A stretch of DNA of 64,000 nt from Xanthostigma xanthostigma (taxonomy: Eukaryota; Arthropoda; Insecta; Raphidioptera; Raphidiidae), in contig OY754464.1 of NCBI GenBank assembly GCA_963575645.1, forward strand, positions 9,858,001 through 9,922,000, read 5' to 3'. The notes under the pieces are model-generated. The model worked only from the letters and a program-made list of their open reading frames with translations, ran no database searches and was not told the origin of the DNA. The translations under genes were made by a program, and so were the position numbers. Below are positions 1-11,563 of this stretch, piece after piece (position 1 is the stretch's first letter; each line of letters starts with the position of its first letter).

Positions 1-79
1 CTTCAATTTTTGAACAAGTAATTCGCAGATGAATATTTACTGGAAAAGTAGATTTTATCTAAAATTTAATTGACACTCC

Positions 80-472
80 TGCTCTATATCGTCGTTGGTT
101 CTGTAATAGCTATTATGTGCAGATTTTACGTTTTTTTGATGAAAAGATTCAGGAAACGGAGCTCTATACATTAGTAATACCTCCAAATTAATTTTACAGT
201 AGCCAACAAGGGGAAAATAACTCTTATGTAAAAAGTTTTATCAACTAATTCCTCCCATGTGCCAATAAATCCGAAATTAACGTTAAATATTTTTTAAGAA
301 AATACTTCGTCTTAATTAAACATGTATAGTGAAGATAAGTATGAATTAGTAATATACCTCTGAAATTGCTAGTTCTTACCATCCATTGCTGAAATAACCA
401 CTTTTTGGCCTTTCCTGCAAATTTTACTTTTTGCACATTAGAGATATTACAGAACCAACGACGATATATTAT
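80..472. repeat. Inverted-repeat (foldback) segment
   Basis: A roughly 24-base stretch at 83-106 (ctatatcgtcgttggttctg...) reappears inverted at 447-470, with a similar inner pair around cagattttacg and gcaaattttac. The arms enclose about 340 bases of AT-rich DNA with no supported reading frame. This looks like a foldback element in the intron upstream of the first visible Scm exon. No target duplication was identified. Confidence 0.5.
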
Positions 473-499
473 GTGAACGCGTCGTTTGGTTTACTTAAA

Positions 500-850
500 A
501 AAAAAATATGTATAGACTGTGTGCACGAAGCCTATTAGCGCCGCCAGTGGGTAATAGAGAATTATTGAACTCACTTTTTATGGAAATCGCGACATGTTTC
601 TAAGGTGATAAGTCAAAAACTTTAGTTGGCCATTATGTGTCAAAAAAAATGTAATAAGGAAAACTGATGTTAATTTGTTTACACTGACAGCGGAATGTCC
701 AATTAGGGAGCCAATGGTCTTTATTTTACTTAAATCGCCATCAGCGCAACAGTCCGGAACACAACAAGCATTTCCAAATCGTTTAGTTTTCCTATGTTTT
801 CTTTGTAATTAAAAAACTTCATAAAATTATAATTATTTTCACTTTTAATA
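500..850. repeat. Interspersed repeat family K, copy 1
   Basis: The stretch beginning gtgtgcacgaagcctattag matches 54630-54975 in the same orientation along most of its length. Shared words include gagaattattgaactcac, gaaatcgcgacatgtttct, tcaaaaactttagttggcca and ttaatttgtttacactgaca. Neither copy has a convincing coding frame and the class is unknown. Copy 2 carries an extra AT-rich insertion after tgtcaaaa. Confidence 0.6.
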
Positions 851-1062
851 AACATTACTCACTGACATACGGAAAATTGGAGTTCTAAGTTTCCCCTAGT
901 GCTCACCACAAACGCTCGCATCGGAAAATTTGTAACTCCGCCTCCATGCACATAGCCCATAGACGTCATTAAAAACTGATAACGCTATGATTTTGTACAC
1001 TTGCCACCGACTACTCGTATTAATAGTACATGACTAATCAATTTTTGTAATTCATAAAACAG

Positions 1063-1460
1063 GTTTAAACCCCGTCAGTCGACGCAAACCGCATCTTCGG
1101 AAGTGACATCAACTCCAGAAGCAGATACGTCCGGACAAGGAATTTCAACACCAACCAACGTTTATATACACGCTTCATGTTTTGCTGGACCTTTAATAGA
1201 TACTTCACGCTTACCAACTTCGTGTGAAGGCAACACAATAGGAACGGCGGCACGAAAGCTAGTACAAGAGTTATTTTCTTCTTGTACCAAACCTGAAACT
1301 TTAGTTACCAATCTTGTAATATTAAGAGGTGAAGAAACTACGTTTAATCTACCTGGCTGTTCATATAATGTCAAAATACCTGTGATGAATAAAATCAACG
1401 AATTCGAGAATTTCCTCAAAATGGTTATCGGTGCCATCGGGGCGTGCTCGCAATTTTTGA
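1063..1460 (+). CDS. Scm: Sex comb on midleg (Scm), internal exon with SLED domain
   Basis: Scm is a nuclear Polycomb-group protein that links PRC1-type and related complexes to repressed chromatin. This exon follows an AG at 1061-1062 and ends before GTAAGT at 1461. Read with one carried-over base, it gives about 132 residues. After a Ser/Thr-rich linker comes a segment starting TNVYIHASCFAGPLID and running to FLKMVIGAIGACSQFL. That layout matches the SLED (Scm-like embedded) domain: VYI..., GP.(I/L)D, LP, a central helix with LV..L, and the final F...V..I..CSQFL. The single overhanging base joins the two leading bases of the next exon to make a Thr codon, so phase agrees. A Penelope-like repeat sits 18 bases past the donor. 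Assignment as Scm rather than a relative rests mainly on the SAM domain encoded downstream. Earlier exons (zinc fingers, MBT repeats) are outside the window. Confidence 0.85.
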
Positions 1461-1478
1461 GTAAGTATAAATTTTTCG

Positions 1479-1734
1479 ATGAAGGAAGGTTTTGGTTGAG
1501 GATCATAAATAAATAAGCTTTACCAATGTTACGCTAGTAACATGATCATGTATAATGCATATCATGTATATTGTTTTAACAATTTACCAACTTTTGACCA
1601 GCTTGAGGCCCTGAAGATGAAAATAAATTTTTCGAAACGTTGGCCATTAGCGTAACATTGATAAAGCTTATTTATTTATGATCCTCAACCAAAACCTTCC
1701 TTCATCATAACATTCTATTGGATCAACACTACTT
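1479..1734. mobile_element. Penelope-like non-autonomous insertion, copy 1 (13-bp TSD)
   Basis: A 256-base insert is flanked by exact 13-base duplications (tataaatttttcg at 1466-1478 and 1735-1747). Its ends are inverted copies of gaaggttttggttgaggatc. The right half carries ggccctgaagatgaaaat followed by a short stem and cgaaacgttggcc, a hammerhead-like arrangement (see 53551-53824). The long TSD, lack of coding sequence and inverted partial duplication fit Penelope-like elements, whose terminal repeats are known to carry hammerhead ribozymes. The family name is inference. Confidence 0.6.
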
Positions 1735-1749
1735 TATAAATTTTTCGTA

Positions 1750-2978
1750 ATAAACGACGCTTTTAATTGTCGAACCTCCGTAATCTTTCCAATGACGGCG
1801 CGTGAATATTTTGAATTGGTGTTTTGCAAGTCAACCAGAAGCACCTCCTAACAGGGGCTAGAAATGAGGATGATGGGAGGCCTAATTAAATTGTGAATCA
1901 CATTCATGTTTATGATGTTTTAATTGTTAACTTTTTTCAAATACTTGCTAAACAAACTATACTGTAACACTAGTCACTACTGCCATAAGCCGTGTGTCGT
2001 GTATCATGTATGTGTATATACGATATTTACCGCCGAGTCAAAGATGTTGACTGAATAAGATAGATTCGGTGAACACTTCTAGCAGCTAAAAGACGATCTA
2101 AATAACACGCTATAACTTGTGGATCAGTACTTGCACAGGGTCATCTGATGATCTCGTTTCATGTGCTGTCTTGGAACGCAGAACACTGCTTGAACGCATG
2201 AAAGTCTGCCACACAGTTTACACACGAGTTTTGTGGTTTGCAAGTGGCTCTTAAGCTTTTTAGCGTTGATCGTATAACTATTACCCTAGTTCCTAACGTT
2301 AAATATGGAAAATATGATTAATTCTAAAATTATGAAGTACCTAAGATTTTGGTTGTTGTGCAGCGCTCGTAGAGGAATCGTCACTGATTTTTCTGTCTCA
2401 TTAAATTCTACTTGTGATTAGTGAATGCTAAAATAATACACGAACATACTAGTTGGTGTTTTGCTAAGCTATGTCAGTTGAAATGTTCTTAGTGATATTT
2501 GATTTAGTGATATTTGATACACATGGCAGTCAGTGGCACATAGCTACCGGCCATGTTGACTGATTAATGACGTCACGCGCTGTGATTGGTGTTTGAAATC
2601 ACGTGATACATAGGTTAAAAATCGTGATTTTATTTATTTATTTTAATATATTTAACGCACTTATTTAATAAAAATAATAATTCTAAACGATATTTTAGAC
2701 CATAAACTTTCATTATAACACAGTTTTATATTTAATTTTAATCACTGTCAATAACCCTATTATATAAACTAAATTATGTACTAGAATATATTTTTCAATA
2801 ATCACAATAAGTTATTATTACTATTATTTTTATTTCTCACATATTTGTATTCTTTTTGTTATGGTTTGGATTGAAAACCATCTTTAAGCTGAATTCACGC
2901 CTTTTGATAAAACTCTGTTTTTTTTTTCATCAATAAAGACATTATTATTCTTATTTTAAAAACAAATATTTGGTTTAG
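1750..2978. other. Scm intron remainder, no feature recognised
   Basis: AT-rich intronic DNA between the first two visible Scm exons, ending at the acceptor AG (2977-2978). I see no exon, RNA gene or dated transposon. The stretch 2620-2870 is especially AT-rich. Confidence 0.6.
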
Positions 2979-3289
2979 CAACGGAACCTAGACGCGAGAC
3001 GTGCAGCCATTGCAGCTCCGAGCAGCGTCCCAGCAGTCCACCTCCGGCGAAACGTTTGAGACCCGAAGTGAAAGCCGAACAAGAGGCAGCGACGTCGACG
3101 ACTCTAGAAACGCCCCCACCGCTGCCTGTGGCAACGTGTGAACCGATGTCGTTGTCCGCGGCAAACGGCAACGCCAATGCGCCTCTACCTCGAGCACCGA
3201 CACAGGAATGGACCATTGAAGATGTGATACAGTTCATTGAAGCAACTGACCCAGGATTAGGCGTTCATGCTGATTTATTTAGAAAACAT
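2979..3289 (+). CDS. Scm: Sex comb on midleg (Scm), exon with linker and first part of SAM domain
   Basis: The exon begins after AG at 2977-2978 with two bases that complete the Thr codon begun at 1460, and ends with a complete His codon before GTAAGT at 3290. It encodes a basic linker with a Cys pair (TCSHCSSEQ), a Pro/Ala-rich stretch, and then WTIEDVIQFIEATDPGLGVH and ADLFRKH, the N-terminal helices of the SAM domain. The wording WTIE(D/E)VIQ(F/Y)IE and LFRKH followed by EIDGKALLLL in the next exon is characteristic of Scm SAM domains, which polymerise and pair with the polyhomeotic SAM domain. Open reading continues into the intron only by chance, up to 3382. Confidence 0.9.
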
Positions 3290-3344
3290 GTAAGTAATAC
3301 AATTTTTTTTAAAGTGGACTTGCTTTCGAGTTTTCTAATGAAAT

Positions 3345-3412
3345 TTGATAGTATATTCGTTGCCATGGTTATCTACATATAATTTGTTCCACGTGTTCGC
3401 AATAAATTTATC
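3345..3412 (+). repeat. Short fragment of interspersed repeat family J
   Basis: The words attcgttgccatggttat, ctacatataat and tgttccacgt match 44257-44300 of the longer family J copy. It is a remnant inside Scm intron 2, just upstream of the hAT insertion. Confidence 0.45.
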
Positions 3413-3434
3413 TACATTTTCATATATTTATGAC

Positions 3435-5742
3435 CAGGGTTCGAGGATATATATCAATGGATATATATCAAGATATATATCAATGGATATATATCAAGAT
3501 ATATATCAATGGATATATATCAAGATATAATAATAATAATAAATTCCTTTAACTCCTAAGTGGAGCATAGGGCCTCTACGAAATTTTTAAATCTAGTCCT
3601 ATCTTTAGCCATATGTTTGACTTGAAGCCAGGTAGTTCCTTGTTCCATAACTTCTTCACGAACAGTTCTTCTCCATGATATTTTTGGTCTGCCTCTTTTT
3701 CGGTATCCCTGTGGGTTCCAATCCAAGGCTCTCTTTGCTATGTCGTCATCTGTTTTTCGTAGCGTGTGTCCTATCCAATTCCATTTTCTACGTTTATAAT
3801 TACACAGATTTGTTCAAGACATGCACGTTTCCAAAGTTCGTTGTTCGAGACGTGTTCATACCATTTCACCTTGAGGATTGTTCTGAGACATTTGTTTATG
3901 AAGATTTGCAGTTTAGTTGTTATGGCTTTCGTCACTTTCCAGGTTTCAGATCCATATAGAAGGACCGATTTTACATTTGAGTTAAAAATACGCAACTTCG
4001 TTTTTTCAAAAATCATACTTGAATGCCAAATACGATTTAAACTTCCGAACGCTTGGGATGCTTTTTTGATTCTACTGTCTATATCCACTTCTGCTCCTCC
4101 ATCATTGCTAATTATACTGCCCAGATAACAAAATTCTTCCACTTCTTTAACAGGTATATCTTTTATTACCAACTGTTGACGACTCACCTTACCGATTTTC
4201 ATAGCGACTGTCTTATCTATATTGATACGGAGACCTGCGACTTCTGCCTGTTCCACGAGGAGATCTATTTTTGCTTGCATATCCGCGCTATTATTTGCCA
4301 AAAGGCAGACATCATCTGCATAGTCTAGGTCTTCCAGTCTTCTAGTTAATGTCCACCTAATTCCTCTTGGTGTACTAACAACCTTTTCCATTATATAATT
4401 AATTACCAACGTAAATAGCATTGGCGAAAGTATGCAGCCTTGTTTTACTCCAGAATTAATGCCAAAATGTTCTGATAATTTCCCTTTATGAGCTACTCTG
4501 CATCGCACATCTCTATACAATTCCATAATAAGGTTTCGAATTTTGACTGGTATATTTAACTCTTTCAATACCTTCCACACGAACTCCCGTTTTAAACTGT
4601 CGAACGCTTTTTCAAAATCTATAAATACTAACACAAGTGAGGATCCATACTCCACGGTTTGCTCCACAATAATCCTAAGTGTGTTGATATGGTCTACGCA
4701 AGATCTACCTCTTTGGAAGCCTGCCTGTTCATTCCTTACCGGAAGTGTTATATTATTTTTTAGGCGGTTATAAATTATAGATGTTAATATTTTGCTAGGA
4801 ATAGATTGTAACGTTATTCCTCTCCAATTATTACAGTCTGATCTATCACCTTTCTTTGGAATCTTAACTATTGTGCCCTCTCTCCACTCATTAGGTATTA
4901 CACCAGTTTTCCAGATTTTCTGTAATAAGGGGTATAACACTTTTACCGACCTGTCAGTATCTGCTTTGAGCATCTCTGCAGATATCTGGTCTTGACCCGG
5001 GGCCTTATTATTTTTCATAGAACTTATTGCTTCTCGTAATTCCGATTCTGTTGGTGAACGATTCATTGCATCATCTATTTCTTGGTTTCCATGGTCCTCT
5101 TCTTGGTTTGAAGTTGTTTCTTTCCTATCCGTGTCCTCATTTACATTTAGAATTGTGCCAAAATACTCTCTCCATCTTTTTATTTGGTCTTCCTCCACTA
5201 CTAACATTTGGCCTTGAGCGTCTTTTATTGGCTTATCTGCGGAAAACTGGGTGAACCTTAGCTGTTTTGCAACGCGATATAGTTCCTTGCTGTTATTAGA
5301 TTCTGCTGCTGATATCCGATATATATCAAACTGGGTTCGACGATATATATCCGATATATTATATCAAATGGTTTTTTTATAATATATTGCAATACAAAAA
5401 TGGTTTAAAAAATTAATATTATTATGTAATTTTTATGTTTTTGAGTTGATTTTTTAATATATATAAGATTTTGTTTTTTAGTTGATTTTGCCTTATCTGA
5501 AAAAAGATTTTATGTTTTGTTTTCATTTGTCTGATTTTAAGTACCTAAATAAATAAAACATTAAAAACATTAATTTTAGTATGTTTATAACTTTATATAA
5601 GACATATGCAAATAGTATTCATCAATAATACAATAAAATAATATGATTTTCATAGAAAATTGATATATATCAAACTTGATATATATCATAAATATCCGAT
5701 ATTTTGATATTTATAATAAATATCGGATATTTTCGAACCCTG
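3435..5742. mobile_element. hAT-type element with 8-bp TSD, interrupted by an RTE LINE
   Basis: Termini are CAGGGTTCGAGGATAT at the left and the inverse of CAGGGTTCGAAAATAT at the right. Both flanks carry the identical 8-base duplication tttatgac (3427-3434 and 5743-5750), the hallmark of hAT transposition. Outside the nested LINE the element is built of gatatatatcaatgg-type repeats and very AT-rich DNA without coding capacity, so it is non-autonomous. It lies in Scm intron 2. Confidence 0.85.
3527..5312 (-). pseudogene. RTE-clade LINE, 5'-truncated, reverse transcriptase with one frameshift
   Basis: On the minus strand, an open frame from about 5310 down to 3771 encodes the endonuclease-RT linker and a full reverse-transcriptase domain. 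Visible motifs are KAPGQDQISAEMLK, GDRSDCNNWRGITL, NEQAGFQRGRSCVDHI, FIDFEKAFDSL, GVKQGCILSP and the catalytic box DYADDVCLLA. Near 3785 a one-base frameshift leads into the C-terminal cap found in RTE-type LINEs (KWNWIGHTLRK, RALDWNPQGYRKRGRP, SWRRTVREE), ending at a stop near 3555. A short 3' tail follows, finishing in a (TTA)n run at about 3527-3540. The endonuclease domain is missing, so the copy is 5'-truncated and dead. It retrotransposed into the hAT element at 3435-5742. The unspliced reading frame and tail exclude a host gene. Confidence 0.9.
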
Positions 5743-5920
5743 TTTATGACCATAGAGATATAATAGTCAGAGTGCCCGTCGGCAAAAATTTTACTGACAC
5801 ATACTCTCCCAAAACTTTGTATATGGCTTCATTAGGCCTAGTCTGATTTTCTCTATGACTTTTCTTGATTTTGGGGCGTTTTCCCTCTAAATTTTCCAAA
5901 AGATGTCGTTTTGACGACGT

Positions 5921-6178
5921 GTAAAAATTTATAGATACTGCTTGTTTTTTTTAATTGGATAGCTTAAAAACTTCAACCAAAACGCTAAAATAATGTTCTC
6001 TGACAAATAACATTCAACCATTTAAAATGTCTGACACCTCGAATATGTCGAACATATTCGAGGTGTCAGACATTTTAAATGCTTCATGTTATTTGTCAGA
6101 GAACATTATTTTAGCGTTTTGGTTGAAGTTTTTAAGCTATCCAATTAAAAAAACAAACAGTATATAAATTTTTACATG
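5921..6178. repeat. Near-perfect foldback element in Scm intron 2
   Basis: Arms of about 120 bases (gtaaaaatttatagatactg... at the left, inverted at the right) meet around 6050 at the centre cctcgaatatgtcgaacatattcgagg. The match is nearly complete, so the transcript would form one long hairpin. No TSD was resolved. It lies between the hAT and the last Scm exon. Confidence 0.7.
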
Positions 6179-6395
6179 ATGAACGGATATTGAAACGTGT
6201 AAAAAGCAATCTAAAGAGATTGGTTAACCAAATTGACGATTGGAAGCAGTAATCTCATCGCTCGCTTCTTACTTTTGTTCAATATGAATGACATCTGATT
6301 AAAATTCGCTCATTGAAATGCGCACACGTAAAATCTTCGTTATTGAAAATATCAGTCAATTAATTGGTGAAGTTAAAATGTTATTTTTTTTTCAG

Positions 6396-6527
6396 GAAAT
6401 CGATGGCAAAGCCCTTCTCTTGTTAAACTCAGACATGATGATGAGATATATGGGTCTTAAATTGGGACCTGCGTTGAAAATTTGCAACATGGTAACGAGA
6501 ATTAAAAATCGTAGACACCTGCATTAA
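6396..6527 (+). CDS. Scm: Sex comb on midleg (Scm), terminal exon: end of SAM domain and stop
   Basis: After a T-rich tract and CAG (6393-6395) the exon starts in phase 0 and encodes EIDGKALLLLNSDMMMRYMG, then LKLGPALKICNMVTRIKN, RRHLH and a TAA stop at 6525-6527. The run MM(K/R)YMGLKLGPALKI is the SAM-domain core helix and oligomerisation surface of Scm. It joins seamlessly to LFRKH at the end of the previous exon. The protein ends a few residues after the SAM domain, as in Scm orthologues. Confidence 0.93.
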   Translation, partial: EIDGKALLLLNSDMMMRYMGLKLGPALKICNMVTRIKNRRHLH

Positions 6528-6613
6528 AATTTTGTTTGCAATGCACAGATGAAGGTAAAAATCGGTGTTTTTTTATTAGTGAGTTTTTTTTAGTCTTGGA
6601 CTACAAAAAAAGA

Positions 6614-6619
6614 AATAAA
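6614..6619 (+). terminator. Probable poly(A) signal of Scm
   Basis: AATAAA 87 bases after the Scm stop codon, in an A-rich context. It is the first canonical signal downstream and gives a short 3' UTR. Confidence 0.5.
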
Positions 6620-7185
6620 ATCAAATTATAGCATATGTTGTTTTTTTTACCTTTGATTAAGGTACATTATTTTAATATTGTGAAACTGGTTTCCAGTTGA
6701 AAATTGATTTGCAGTCAAAATTGAGCACTCCACGATAGCATAACAGTTATCGCGTTTATATGCACACTAACTTTAAGCAATTAATCAATGTGTTAAATTA
6801 AGACTAGACTTCGTTTGTTTTAATTGCCAAAATTTGTTTTGAGTTGATTTTTATTTGACGTGAAAATATGTATTAACTCGTTAAGTACAGTGATGGCTGG
6901 TCGAACTTTCTTGTGTTACAAAACACGTTTAGATTTCAATCGCTAATAACTATGAGATTAAAAACAGTTGAGCCCGTAACGGGTAGAGCGTGTCTTTACG
7001 AGTTTGTCGCGCAGGATTTGTTTTGTCTGTGACGCACGTGGTAGTCATGATTTGTGTAATGTTTTGAGTTAATGTACCGTGTAAACACGTTTAGCTAGGA
7101 TGTTGATTCGGGTGTCATTTTAAAGAGCTCGCGGAGCACTACCAGGAGCTAAAGTGAGACAATAAAAATAGTCGCTGGAATATAA

Positions 7186-7440
7186 GTGAAAATTACAAAA
7201 GAGATAAACATATCGTCTGATACGATTCGCAAATATGTTTGGAATTATAAAAAAACGCAATCAGCTGAAAGCTTGCATCGAGAGGAATGCACGAAACCTA
7301 AAAAGCTCAGTGACGAGCGAAAGCGAGGGCTACGGCAGCGTTGAAAAGAGAACGAATAAACCCAAACGTCTACAGATTATGTGCAGACGACACAGGAAAA
7401 AGTAAAACTCGACGTCGAAAAATTTACGGTACGGACTCAA
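7186..7440 (+). pseudogene. Tc1-like transposase fragment (helix-turn-helix region)
   Basis: Reading from 7186 gives KITKEINISSDTIRKYVWNY, then a linker and KPKKLSDERKRGLRQR before a stop at 7342-7344. The arrangement K(I)(S/T)KE.NIS.DTIRKYV followed by (G/T)RPKKLSD(R/E)R is the paired DNA-binding region of Tc1-type transposases. Downstream the frame is broken, and no catalytic domain follows before AT-rich DNA at 7450. This is a decayed fragment. No terminal inverted repeats could be linked to it. Confidence 0.5.
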
Positions 7441-7750
7441 ACTGCCCTTTTTATTTTTATTTTTTTTATATATAAATCTGACAGTTACTCCACGTTGGTT
7501 TATTCAATAGTATTAAAATTCATAAAATTATGTACAGAATACTTACACCGACTGTTTACATTTTTCACTAAAAAACTAAATTTTATTTTGAGCGTCTATT
7601 GTGGTTTTTTAAATCTTGCGATTTTTCTTTAATATTGTTTTCACAATGGACACGATATCCAATTTAAAGCTATGATATATTTTAATGAAATATTATTTAT
7701 TGTTTTTGATTAACTGTTTGAAAATTTGCCTCGAATGAAGCATTTGTATT

Positions 7751-8274
7751 TAACCTGGTACGAGCACCAAGGCTACTTTAAATAAAGGGCTTGATTTTTT
7801 TTTTATATTTCGGTAGATGGATGATATGTCTTCATTGATTTCTCCAAAACTAGTTGGTGGAAATTAAAAAAAAAACTATTTAAATTTAAGTTAAAACCTT
7901 AATAAACTATTGAAAAAAAAAAAAACGTAGTATTTAATCTTTTTAATTAAATATCTTTTTAATTAGTCGGACACAACGGGTTTTTTTTGTTTTCAATAAT
8001 TTATTAAGGTTTTAACTTTAATTTAAATAATTTTTTTTTTTTAATTTCCACTGACTAGTTTTGGAGAAATCAATGAAAACATATCATCCATCTACCGTTT
8101 TACCATGAAGCCAATGTTAAATATGCCTACTTTTGAAGTCATTTATTTATTTAAATAATCGGGCATCCCCCCCCCCCTAAAATTTTCAGAATTGGTTTAG
8201 ACTTAGTCCAACTTCATATAAAAAAAATCAAGCCTTTTATTTAAAATTGCCTTGGTGCTCGTACTACCTTAAGT
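7751..8274. repeat. Terminal-inverted-repeat element (MITE-like)
   Basis: The left end ggtacgagcaccaaggc, then agggcttgatttttt, recurs inverted at the right (aatcaagccttttattt, gccttggtgctcgtac). Inner arms also match (gatggatgatatg, gatttctccaaaactagt). It is about 520 bases with no reading frame. The loop holds poly-A, poly-T and a C9 run. The TSD is uncertain. Confidence 0.65.
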
Positions 8275-8279
8275 ATTCT

Positions 8280-9328
8280 AGTGTGCGTTTTTGACGAGCT
8301 CAACGAATTTATTAATACAGTAGTGCATATAAACGTAATAAACGAATATTTTAGGGGTTAGTTTTACATTGATATATCACCTTTGTGATATTTGTCTATA
8401 ATATAAATTATAACTAAAATAATTGTGATTTATGGTCATTTATGGATATGGAAAAAGAGACTGGTTGTAAATAAAGCCAATTAAGAAAGGATTTCATTAT
8501 GTATATAAAAATAGAAAATTTATTTTTATCTTAGAATTTAGTGACTATTTGAGTGTGTTAAATAGAAAGTAACATGATAAGACCAAAATCTCCAGGTTTT
8601 TTGTTTCGTTAACTTCATTATTTCTATATACATTGCATTTTCCAAAAATCGGTTAACCTAATTCTTTTTCAAATATCGAATCTCAGAAGGTAATATAAAT
8701 TTGTTTTGGAATCAATCGATGGCGAATTTAAGATTTTGGGGTCTCCCAAACGCAACTTGAATAAATAGTATTGTATCAATCACATAAAAAAATTAAGGTA
8801 GTTGTGGTGCTACAGTTTTGCGTGTAAGTTCGTCTTCTCTCGGCATGTGCTGCAAATGTATGGAAAGCTACCATTATCAGCAATATTTTACCGGAGTATG
8901 CGATCTCTTCATTACAATCTACATTATGTTGAGTGAAATAGCTTTTAATCTTTCACTTTCTCGCATATAATGTATCGAGTTAAAAATTATCGATCTTGAA
9001 ATTTTACGAGCGATTAGACATCGCTATTTGTTTTATTCAATTCGTGCACCAACTACCTAAAAATCCAGTTTTTATTTGTTTTTTGCTTCTTAAGTCAATT
9101 TAAAAATCTTATTCGCCTTTTTATAATTTAATTTTTAGAACCTTATGCATTTTCATGTTGACCTGTCAAATTGGGTCGTCCCACATTTTTTTTTTTAAAT
9201 TTAGAATCAAAATAAACAGTTTTTTTTTTAATTCTTCACTATTTGCGATTAAAATGAATTCCCAAAAGTATATTTTTAAATACAGACATGTATAATGTCT
9301 ATGGGAAGAACGTGAAATGTGGTTGCCT
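8280..9328. other. Intergenic DNA, nothing recognised
   Basis: AT-rich stretch between two MITEs. I see no supported reading frame, RNA gene or dated repeat. Confidence 0.5.
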
Positions 9329-9914
9329 CATAGATATAATATATATTAATAGATAGCAGATACCTATCCTTGAGCATTGTGCGGAATGGTTCCAATTAGA
9401 AGCCATTTTGTACGTGGAAAACGCCGTAAAAAGCGCGGGAGATTCAAAAATGTTAATTATTTTATAATATGATTTTATTGAGAAAAACAACAAAACTCAC
9501 AGTAAACAGTGATATTTCGCTCCAAAACCTATTTTTATACTGAAACGTTTCAAAAATTACAAAATTGAGCATAAATATAATGTAAAAACTTAGAATATTT
9601 TACATTGTCAATTTGGCATCAAGGTTGACAAGCATTGATGCCAATCTGACAATGTAAAATGTTCTAAGCTTTTATATTATATTTATGCTCAGTTTTGTAA
9701 TTTTTGAAACGTTTCAATATAAAAATAGGTTTTGAAGCGAAATATCACTGTTTACTGTGAGTTTTGTTGGTTTTCTCAATAAAATCATATTATAAAATAA
9801 TTAATATTTTTGAATCTCGCGCGCTTTTTATGACGTTTTCCACGTACAAAATGGCTTCTAAAAGGTACAGGAGGCGCTAGTGTATCCGCAATCTAGTAAA
9901 TATATATATCTATG
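9329..9914. mobile_element. MITE family M, copy 1 (8-bp TSD)
   Basis: The element begins catagatataatatat and ends with the inverse of catagatatatatattt. Each side carries the exact duplication ggttgcct (9321-9328 and 9915-9922). Long inner inverted arms (aagccattttgtacgtgg..., tcgctccaaaacctattttt...) meet near 9632. The 8-base TSD suggests hAT mobilisation. It is non-coding and repeated at 11564-12131. Confidence 0.75.
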
Positions 9915-10497
9915 GGTTGCCTAGGTTGCTTATATCCCGCCCCCTTTCGTCACATTGCGTCCATTTTTAAACAAGGCATTCAATATTAGCCATGCAAAAG
10001 CATTCTCTCAATGAGCGCAAAGAATATAATATCTCCATCTCTGTTTCCGTTGGATAGTAGTGGAGGGGGATGACGTACTGTTCAAAGTTTTCAAATTTTG
10101 AAATGTGCGATGACCCCGTTTACAAGTTGTGACTATTTATCCCAACGAATAATTTCATTTAAATCATAATTCTTTTCATGTTTATAGATTTATCTTTATT
10201 TGTTATGTTGTGTTTATATTTTTCCCTTTGCTGTTATAGTAACGATGTATTACACTTATTCCCCATAGTTACAGGTTTATTATAGTTTTAAAAAGAAAGA
10301 AATATAACCTAAAAATATAGTTTATATTTTCAATTGACTACATTTACATTGAATCTATTTGAATTAGATTAAACCAGTCGCATCATTGAGAAGTCGGTAA
10401 AATAGTTTTCATATACCTAAGACAACTCTTTTGGCTAAATCAGCTATTGACATTCTACCTGAAGGCGGAGCCCATTTTAAGATATTCAATATGGCCG

Positions 10498-11150
10498 CTC
10501 TATGCAAAGCGTTTGCATTATGGAGAGTAGAGGTAAGGAGGACTATCTTATATGGGAGATAAGTTGAAAAAGTGTCCATCTAAATGCTGTAAATAACAGT
10601 TCAAAAATCGTCCGGAATGGCGCTAGCGCTGCATCCGAGTATAAAATGAATTTAGCAGTTGTTTACCCTCCATAGCAGTTATAAACGAATTGAAGTGCGC
10701 TGAGTTGGAAAATTTAGTATTTTTAATGATTAGAGTCGTTAATAACACTGCAGTATATAAAATATAAACTTTAGTCCAAAATAATTTAATAAATATAACC
10801 TAAAAACCTGCTGTGAGATAGTATCGAGAGTGATTTCATTTTTGTTAGCTTTTACTAATATTTTTTAGTCATTTTATATAGTTTATTCATAACAAAAATT
10901 AATTTTATATCATATTGCTTGTTTTTTTTTAATTTTTAGTTTTACTTTTGAAAAGTGCGCCATAAAAAGCGGAAGTCCTTCTTTCCTCGTTTACGTTTCT
11001 ATCCTACTCTAATAATTACGATTGCTTTAAAATTTACCCTTTTGCGACAGTGGCGGCCCCTAGTTTAACGCTTTTTGATGGACACGTTTTCATACACAGG
11101 TATGATTCTCCTTAACCTCTACCCTCCATAGTGTGCATTGACAGGATGCG
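10498..11150. repeat. Probable inverted-repeat element
   Basis: tatggagagtagaggtaagg and gaaaaagtgtccatc on the left face the inverse words ccttaacctctaccctccat and gatggacacgttttc on the right. The arms are diverged and the limits approximate. The interior has no coding frame. Confidence 0.4.
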
Positions 11151-11563
11151 GGGTTTTATTTAAAATGTATATTTCCGAGAAAAAAAATTCTCAAATTATT
11201 GTTTTTTATGGAGACCAGTGCGCCGAGTTATACTCGCACTTGACCGGCTTTTTTTATCCAATCGTTGCTCAGAGTAAATGTGGTCATTTTACAACCGTAT
11301 TTTCATAGCAAAAAAGGTGTTAATTTTATAATCTTGTATAATATAAATGTAAAAAAAAATAGCACTTAAATATCGATTGAAGCAATATAGTAAAATACAT
11401 TGAGGTAGGCGCTGTTGATTGGGTTAAGATAAATGCAAGCATTTATGATATATTTTATTGGTTTAGCGCTTACCACAGCATAAACAAACGAGCAGCAGAG
11501 TCACTCGATTGTCGGCACTTTGAGATGTTTGTCAGCGAATTTCGGCACTGTACGTATACGTAT

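Noticed and set aside
3675..5254. Several plus-strand reading frames
   Set aside because: They are antisense shadows of the minus-strand RTE reverse transcriptase.
5921..6178. Possible microRNA precursor
   Set aside because: Arms of about 120 bases with near-perfect pairing are far longer than a miRNA hairpin. A foldback transposon is the simpler explanation.
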